NCBI GenBank assembly: GCA_036023115.1
Contig: JAYKKT010000076.1
Location: 7,196,001 to 7,260,000 of the forward strand
Source: Brasenia schreberi
Lineage: Eukaryota; Streptophyta; Magnoliopsida; Nymphaeales; Cabombaceae
Direction: 5' to 3'
DNA: 64,000 bases
Part shown: positions 57,690 to 64,000 of the stretch, piece by piece
Numbering within the stretch: position 1 is the stretch's first letter
Layout: each line of letters starts with the position of its first letter
Program-made: the position numbers and the translations under genes
The notes under the pieces: model-generated
What the model saw: only the letters and a program-made list of their open reading frames with translations
Told to the model about the DNA's origin: nothing
The model's database searches: none

Positions 57690-58195
57690 ATTCACCTTTG
57701 TATATAGAGTAAGTTCATTGTCATTCTTTTTAAAATAATTTTAGTGAAGGTATGTATCAAACTGACTATACCATGCTCTTGATTCATGCTTAAGACCATA
57801 TACTTAGTTTTTCTTCAACAATAAATCCTTGTGGTTGATCAACAAAAATTTCTTCATTTAAGTAACCATTTAAAAGTACACATTTTATATCAATTGAAAA
57901 ACCTTCCAATGAAATTGAGCAATTATTGTTAAAATCATTTTAACAATTTCAAATCTTGTTCTATGTGAACAAGTTTCAAAGAAATCAACTTCTTATTTTT
58001 AAGGATAATTTTTAACCACTGGTCTTGTTTTATATTTACCATTTGTATCATACTTTACTCGATATACCCATTTGATACAAATAACATCCTTTTGTGGTGA
58101 AAAGTCTACTAATTCCTATGTTTCATTTTTCTTAATGACATGCATCTCTAGTTTCATTGACTTTCTTTATTTTTCATCATTACATTCTTCATAAC
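57690..58195 (-). pseudogene. Ty1-copia reverse transcriptase relic
   Basis: Minus-strand pieces ELVDFSPQKDVICIKWVYRV, KYDTNGKYKTRPVVKNY, IVKMILTIIAQF, EEIFVDQPQGFIVEE-like and SRAWYSQFDTYL follow the copia RT order (W-x-LVDLP, KWVYK.KY..DG, ...D.KSAFLNG, V.QP.GF, Q.PRAWY). Stops in almost every block. No LTR or other domain is attached. Confidence 0.65.
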
Positions 58196-59709
58196 TCGTG
58201 AATTTTCATAAATTTATGAGAAGGTCGACAAGTTTTTATTTGAGGATAGACTCCAGCCATGGCCATAGATAAAGCTTTCCAGGAGGAATTTCAGTATTAT
58301 TCTCGAGGCCATCACTGCAGAAGAGTCGTTTGTCGACATGAAATGCGTGGGAAATGCCGAGAGCCGAGTAAATGGTAAGGGAATTTCAGTATTATTCTCG
58401 AGGCCATCACTGCAGAAGAGTCGTTTGTCGACATGAAATGCGTGGGAAATGCCGAGAGCCGAGTAAATGGTAAGGGAAACGTCGTGAGTGGTGCAGGAGG
58501 CGACCGGGGGAAGAGCCAGCAAGGGGCATGCGGGTGCCCAACGGCCAGTTGAGGGCCACGATCGAGACTTACTTTCCATGGAGCGGCAGTCACCTAATAA
58601 TATAAGTGCGGGTGAATCGGGCGCATGTTAGTTACATTTGTAATGGGCCACACTTAATGAAGCAATGCATGAAGAAAGCTGCTAAGCTTGCGTCATGGAG
58701 GTGTAAGAGATTTGAGGTAGTCCAGCTATATAATAGAGTGACAACTTGATCCAAGCCGCCCAGTTTCAGATGGAGGACCTATACCAAGCGTTTAGCTTCG
58801 TGAAGATTTAGATCAAGTGCCATGTGATTCGAGCCTTGGTAGAGTTGGAGACGAACTACTCTTTGGTGGCATATTAAGTGGCCATCGATGGTAGGCTTCA
58901 AGGTGAAACTGACCCTCTTAAACTCAAGGTTGTCAATGCCGTCTCGAACTCGGTAGTAAGGATTGCAAGCTTTAGAAAAATCGACTTTTATATGCTTAAT
59001 GAACTTTGCGAAATAGAAAACCTGGGAACTTGTCATTGTTTGATTCATTGTCAAAGCTGTGCTCTCACTCCGTCATGTTTCGCTTTTGACATTAAATAAA
59101 CTCCAGGTTGAGAGTATTAAGCCCGGCTTCTCATTGGACTAGGCCTTAGAGTGGAGCCCCCATGTCTAGAAATGACAGCCTTATAGGTTTAATGGGTGTA
59201 TACTAGGTGCCAACATCAAAGAAGGTTACGGCTTGACACGATATTGCCGATACGTATGTATCTATGCTCGAAATATATATTCATGCAAATTTCATCTTAA
59301 GTAGATTGGATCCTAAGTATAAAGTATTTTTGGACAATTCGCTGCTCCTTTATAGCTACCAACTTCTACCTAAAGATACCGATCTTTGGTTCAATAAATA
59401 TGCAAAATGCTAAGAGTTAAAAGGGAAATTTCTCCGAACGATTACTGTTATCACAAGATTAACTTAAGAAACATCTGCATTCAGCACTCTCAGACTTGAC
59501 AGACTCAGAAACCACAAATATTGCAGATACTTATTGGAAGTCCTCAATGGGACAAACACACTAAGTCTAAAACCCTACAATTCGCTGCATAAAGACATTC
59601 ATTGCCCATAATAAAAAGCTAATGTCACGGCCCTCCCTAGGTTCAAGCATGGCAGATATTTTGCTAAAGAGAAAAGCATGATGGGGCCCGGTAAAGAAGA
59701 TATTTGTGT
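58196..59709. other. No recognised gene; 3' flank of the FT-like gene
   Basis: 58210-58590 is GC-richer with open minus-strand frames, but their product matches no family I know and much of it is a tandem duplication. 58779-59099 is open on both strands without a recognisable domain. 59560-59709 should contain the FT-like 3' untranslated region; no AATAAA is obvious on the minus strand. Confidence 0.4.
58286..58475. repeat. Perfect 95-bp tandem duplication
   Basis: 58286-58380 and 58381-58475 both start gaatttcagtattattctcg and end cgagtaaatggtaagg; I saw no difference between the copies. Confidence 0.95.
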
Positions 59710-60704
59710 CTATCTTCTCCTTCCACCGCAGCCAGACTCCCTTTGGCAATTGAAGTAAACTGCAGCCACTGACAGACCAAGGTTGTACTGTTCAGCAAAC
59801 TCTCTGGTGTTGAAGTTCTGGCGCCAGCACGGTGCATACACGGTTTGCCGGCCAAGTTGCTGGAACAACACGAATGCAAAGCGATGGATTCCGACCGTTG
59901 GCCGTGGATTCTCATAGCAGACAACCTCTTGGCCTGCAACGACGGGAACAAAATATTGCAATTCCATTACATGTAAAGATTCTGCTGTTTGAGTTTTGAT
60001 ATATTCTCAGTAGGTATGAAAGGGTAATATGTAGTACAAGTACTCACCAAAGGCTGTGCCGGTGGTTGCTGGAATATCAGTCACCATCCTAATATTTAAA
60101 GAGCATGAACATAGTCAGTAAATAAATAATTGATGACTGAATAAAAATGCATGTGAAAACCAATACAAGGAGATGTATTGAAGATCAGCTTAGGATTGTT
60201 TTTCCGAATTTTCAAGTATCCGCGTCGATTTTATTCTACAATCTGCTGTGACATTACTTTTCACCATGAGATGCAAAACAAGCATAAAGATGAAATGTAC
60301 TAGGCGCGTGCACACACACGGGGAGAGAGAGAGAGAGAGATTACCAGTGCAGGTATTCTCTAAGGCTAGGGTTACTAGGACTAGGAGCATCAGGATCGAC
60401 CATGATCTGTCAAACAGAAAAATGAAGAAAATATATACATGAGATAGAAGAGCTGCAAATTAAGTACCACGAGGGCGTTAAGAAGCTGGCAAGTTTGCTG
60501 TTTTACCAGAGTATAGAAGGTCCTAAGGTCATCGCCTCCTATTAGGACCCTAGGTGCATTGGTTACAGCTGAAGGTTTGAACTCGCACCCATTTGTTACC
60601 TCCCTTGAGTTATAAATGACCCTCAAAGATAAGGATCTATTGAAGGGATCCAAAACATCTCCCACAACTCTTCCTACCACAAGTGGGTCTCTTTCTCTTG
60701 GCAT
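59710..60704 (-). CDS. FT: FLOWERING LOCUS T-like PEBP protein (174 aa), four exons, intact
   Basis: FT proteins move from leaf phloem to the shoot tip and, with 14-3-3 and the bZIP factor FD, promote (or in some paralogues block) flowering. Exons on the minus strand: 60507-60704 (198 nt), 60345-60406 (62 nt), 60048-60088 (41 nt), 59710-59933 (224 nt with TAG). The 62- and 41-nt middle exons are diagnostic of the family and all junctions are GT-AG. Residues: [20 protein letters not shown] at the start, ligand pocket [10 protein letters not shown] (70-79), Tyr84 in REYLHW (FT-type, not the TFL1-type His), Glu108, Tyr133, Trp137 and Gln139 kept, C-terminus SGCGGRRR. Likely 14-3-3 contacts Arg61, Thr65, Pro93, Phe100 and Arg129 are present. 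Unusual: Cys136 where FT has Gly, Gln149 in the L/I-Y-N triad, Ser155 where FT has Pro. Start chosen at the only Met before [12 protein letters not shown]. Confidence 0.95.
60305..60340. repeat. (CA)n/(GA)n microsatellite in FT-like intron 2
   Basis: cacacacacggggagagaga-type run adjacent to the exon 2 donor; the GA run ends within about 5 bp of the splice site, on the minus strand a (TC)n just inside the intron. Confidence 0.85.
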
Positions 60705-60865
60705 ATCTTCTTCTTAATCCTCACTAGACTGACAGTGATATCAGCCTCTGCAGAGGCCGGAGAAACTAAAAAGAGGAGATATCTTTCTTTGTGCTTCACT
60801 CCTGATGTTTAGAGTTTCTATTTTCAGATCACCATCGGATGTGAAGGTAAGGAAGAGGCCAGGAC

Positions 60866-60875
60866 TATATATAAA
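60866..60875 (-). promoter_or_regulatory. TATA box of the FT-like gene (probable)
   Basis: The minus strand reads tttatatatag about 165 nt upstream of the ATG, a usual distance for a short 5' untranslated leader. Confidence 0.5.
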
Positions 60876-61014
60876 CCTCAGAGGCAGGTCACTTTGGGAA
60901 TCTGCATTTCCTTACCGTAGTACTCTTTGGTCTCCAGGGTTTATCTGTAAAGTTCATATTCACTTCCTCTGTACCATTCATAATTTGCAAAAATATCCCG
61001 AAATGAATTTAATC

Positions 61015-61019
61015 ATTGG
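61015..61019 (-). promoter_or_regulatory. CCAAT motif upstream of the FT-like gene
   Basis: CCAAT on the minus strand about 310 nt upstream of the ATG. NF-Y/CONSTANS complexes act on CCAAT/CORE sites in FT promoters, but a single 5-base motif is weak evidence. Confidence 0.25.
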
Positions 61020-61631
61020 GAACGTTAAAAGAATGTAATTCTTCCATGAATTCCTATAAAATGCGTGATCCTTGGGTTTTACTGACAAAGTCAGCTTCCC
61101 ATGCTAACTTCTAAATTTTACCACATAAATTTTACCCAATCAATGTCCCTTTCTTCGATGGTGGAAACCACGAATAAAATGCTTGGTTCTATCACTGCAC
61201 CCTTCCAAGCAGAAGGTTATCACTCTATGCATTAATGTGGGCTAGATAGGATCACTTTCACTTGCTGTAATTGGATGCTTGCAAAGAGATTTCAGTGCTG
61301 CGTCTTTTCATCTTCTTCTACAATCTGCAGAAGTCAGAACTAGTTGCTCGTAAAGCTGGACTATATAAACTCTGAGGAACTGAACTCGCTGTAGCTTCAG
61401 TGATAAGATTGAGCAGGAAAAAGTACAAAGAATGACTCACCTGATACGGCCATGAAATGACTAGTCTTAACCATAAGTTTGCTGCAAGATGAGATTCGAC
61501 AACCATTAATCCACATTTAAGGATAATTAATATATTATAAATATGAAGGAAACGCTGCCAAGAGATTTTAGTGATACCTTTGTAATTGTAGATGGGGGCT
61601 GGAAAGCCAAATGATTCCTTGGTTCTTTAAA

Positions 61632-61676
61632 GTCTCTCTCTCTCTCTTTCTATCTATCTATCTATCTATATAACCG
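61632..61676. repeat. (TC)n(TATC)n microsatellite
   Basis: tctctctctctc followed by tctatctatctatctatcta. Confidence 0.9.
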
Positions 61677-61748
61677 GGTCCTTCTCACCATGGTTTTTGA
61701 GCAGTAAGAGTATAATTTAAAAGCAATGGGGACTTTGCAAGATCTGAC

Positions 61749-61749
<1 letters not shown>

Positions 61750-61795
<46 letters not shown>

Positions 61796-61796
61796 A
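61750..61796. repeat. (CT)n(AT)n microsatellite
   Basis: About 12 CT units followed by about 10 TA units. Confidence 0.92.
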
Positions 61797-62427
61797 GAGG
61801 AGACTACTGAAAATCATGTTATGGTGGTATCCACTCTTATTTTCATTGTGAGTCCACCCCTAACCAAGTAAGCTCGTTGTGCTATGAGGCACTTTTTTCA
61901 GTTGAAACATAGTGAGCTAATGAATGCCGATTAGCTTGTTCTACATAATCCATAAATGTGACGATGCTGTGGTTGATAATGAGGGTTCATAATGGCTGGG
62001 TGCGCTTTTGCACTTTTTATTGGCCAGTGATTCTGATTCTTTAGTTAGCGATTGATGATGATCTTGATTGCTCATCTCCTAGTGTCCGCATCTTATTGTG
62101 TGACCCAGATTGGTTTTCCAGACGGCTCCAGAATGACCGAATCCTTTATGCCTTTAAATCTCCACCATCCATCTTGATGATGTTTCTTAGGTTACATCAC
62201 CAACTTTTCCTATAATGTGATATGAAATTCACTAGCTTTTGATTAGAGAGAGCATGCACACGGTTTTGTATTGTGGCGTATCATCAGAATTCTTTTCCCG
62301 GTTTAGTACTGCCAAAAAGGAGAACGATAGTCCTAGCTAGCCAAAAGTTGGATTCCACTCCTAAAGTTAGGACTGCCAAAAATGACTATGGTAATTTTGA
62401 AGCTTTACTTTGAACTGTTATGATGGT

Positions 62428-64000
62428 TCAAAGTAATTTTGTAAAATTCGTATTGTATCATATGATACAGTAAGAGTTTATTATACATTATAGGATATGA
62501 TGATAGGGTATATGATACTGGATCGTGTTCTACGATTTATCGGACCATATCATATTGTATCACATGATATGGTATGATACGGGTCGTATCATACGAGTCA
62601 ATATTAGGTCGTAGGATATAAAACCCGAGAAACTAGGGTTTTTTCATGTATTTTGCTTGCTCCCAAAATGGTCCTTACCCCTTGCCTTTCTTCTAAACGG
62701 TTTTCATACCTTTCATTTACTTGATTTCGTGGAGAAATTACATGTTTTTTTGTCTCAAACCCTTCAAAATCTATAGGGTTTTTCTCAAATACGTGGCATA
62801 CTTATTTTCTTTCATCTCTATTCCTTTGTAACCTTGTTTTTTACTTGAAAAATTTGAGGTTTTCATAGATTACGAGATTCTCCACCTTCATAAAACCTTT
62901 TACTTATTATGGTTTATCTTTGCTCGGTTTGATAGCGTTAAAACGAGACACTCCAACATGTAAGTATTGTACCATAGTGTATGAAGGCAATATGCTTGTG
63001 AATAAATGTATGTTTTGTAATGAAGTGAAGCATTAAGGTATTTCTCGCATTAGACATCATCTTATGAAAATTGAAAAATGATGTAAGTGCTTGTCATCGG
63101 GTGTTTGAAAGTGTAAAGTATAAAATTCAACAAGTTATGAAGCTCACAAAGGAAAGGAAAAGATTACGACAAACAAATAGAGCAGAAATAAGCGGTTGGG
63201 ATATGTCTCAAGATACTTCTTGAAAAGAAAATCATGTTATGTTTAGAGAGGAGGAGAAAGAGACAACTGAAGAGAATAGGAGAAGATGAGATAAAGTAAA
63301 GAATGTAGGCTCTGGTAGAGTAGCGAGGTTGATTCTTGTTCTACTCCAAGAGTCATTGTTCTCTCAATGACTGCGAGGAGTGATAGAGGAGGTGCTAGAG
63401 GCATTAGAATACATTCACTATTTTCTCAACTTATGACTTTTGGAGCTCAATCGGGTATTAGATCAGCTATGACTTCTAGAGAGGTAATTAAGAAAGTATA
63501 TTTGAAGTGTGCAAATTTTTTTTATTGGAAATTCATTTTCCTTTCAATGCATGACAAAAGTGATTACTAGTATAGGATATGGTTATAAGGTCCCAACCTA
63601 TATAATGCTTTGAGGGGCAAATTATTATAAAAATATATTGATATTGTTTATAAATAAAGTTTTGATTTTAGGGAGTTGTATAAGATTATTAGTTGTTTTA
63701 TTATAATTAATGGTTGGATGACAACCATCGTAGATCATTAGTGAACTTCTTGATGTACTATTCAAAAGGAACATTATTTTTGAAATCCTATTTTTTGTCC
63801 CATATTGATAAAATTACATATAGTTTACTCTCAATTTTTCAAGATATTGTTGAGGATGTTGGTGTTCAAAATATTGTTTAATTTATCATTGATAATGCTA
63901 TAAATTTTAAAGCAGCTAGTAATATAATTGAGGTGAACCATCCATCCTTAGTATGAACTTCATGTGATGCACATTAAATAGACTTAATGCTTGAGGATTT
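62428..64000 (+). mobile_element. hAT family 2, copy E, 5' part, runs off the window
   Basis: The probable left end is caaagtaattttgtaaaatt, followed by 150 bp rich in gtatcatatgatac and gtatgatacgggtcg repeats. Then follow the same protein blocks as copy C on the plus strand. The target duplication cannot be checked because the right end is outside the window. It lies about 1.7 kb upstream of the FT-like start codon. Confidence 0.75.
62930..64000 (+). pseudogene. hAT transposase relic, copy E (BED finger, start of DUF659)
   Basis: The BED finger shows CKYCTIVYEGNMLVNKCMFC then GISRIRHHLMKIEK (62960-63080; zinc ligands C-C-H-H recognisable). Later SAMTSREVIKKVYLKCANFF (63462-63525), YNALRGKLL, KIISCFIIINGWM (DGW region), and HPSLV.TSCDAH.IDLMLED at the window edge, each in collinear order with copy C. 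Stops and frame shifts throughout. Confidence 0.75.

Larger units (their letters stand above)
61020..62427. other. FT-like upstream region, no other gene
   Basis: 1.4 kb of AT-rich sequence with two microsatellites and no recognisable coding frame or TE boundary up to the hAT copy at 62428. Confidence 0.5.

Noticed and set aside
58214..59099. A second host gene downstream of the FT-like gene
   Set aside because: Open frames exist on both strands, but none shows a known domain, splice pattern or conserved motif, and part is a tandem duplication.
60390..60506. Continuation of the first FT-like exon as a 104-residue reading frame
   Set aside because: It reads through the exon 1 donor into intron 1; the family-typical 62-nt second exon begins at 60406 and restores the FT sequence.

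Overview
This is nuclear DNA of a flowering plant. The evidence is spliced host genes with introns (a 2-isopropylmalate synthase relic and an intact FLOWERING LOCUS T-type gene), Ty1-copia elements primed from initiator tRNA-Met (TGGTATC primer sites), Ty3-gypsy pol remnants, RTE-type LINEs whose 3' ends carry the complement of 'CAACAACAACTAAGCC', and hAT elements with BED-finger and DUF659 transposase relics. Monocot versus dicot could not be decided. There are no operons, bacterial genes, CRISPR arrays or ribosomal RNA genes.

Layout. 1-345: plant-mobile-domain pseudogene (minus). 1439-20184: a 2-isopropylmalate synthase (leucine biosynthesis) gene on the plus strand. Seven exons can be recognised, spread over 18.7 kb because transposons fill its introns: a 3.3-kb RTE LINE (2668-5934), a broken copia element (6036-11155) itself split by two hAT elements (6503-7387 and 7425-10473), a 190-bp LINE-derived composite (11301-11491), a complete copia element (12054-17522) and a LINE tail (18298-18676). 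One internal coding segment is missing and one exon has a frameshift, so it is read as a pseudogene. 20320-20842: another LINE tail. 20843-27800: mostly unrecognised, with a possible copia LTR start and a short eIF4A-III-like fragment. 27841-28760: two unrelated LTRs pointing at each other through a palindromic primer-site junction. 28956-35071: complete but decayed copia element. 36743-38590: Ty3-gypsy pol relic with an in-frame 96-bp duplication. 40037-41035: second gypsy relic (minus), cut by a hAT insertion. 41036-44853: hAT copies, one with perfect 8-bp target duplications. 45046-57377: a repeat family (here R1) arranged as two large imperfect palindromes, with a hAT copy (54196-57234) inserted. 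57690-58195: copia RT relic. 59710-60704: an intact four-exon FT-like gene (minus, 174 residues). 62428-64000: another hAT copy about 1.7 kb upstream of the FT start codon, running off the window.

The only gene that looks capable of making a host protein is the FT-like gene. It keeps the exon sizes and activating residues of florigens but has three replacements in the external-loop and following region that separates FT activators from repressors. Everything else is a record of successive insertions, and many individual events can be dated relative to one another from nesting and target-site duplications. All boundaries were read by eye, so expect errors of a base or two at splice sites and more at degenerate repeat edges.
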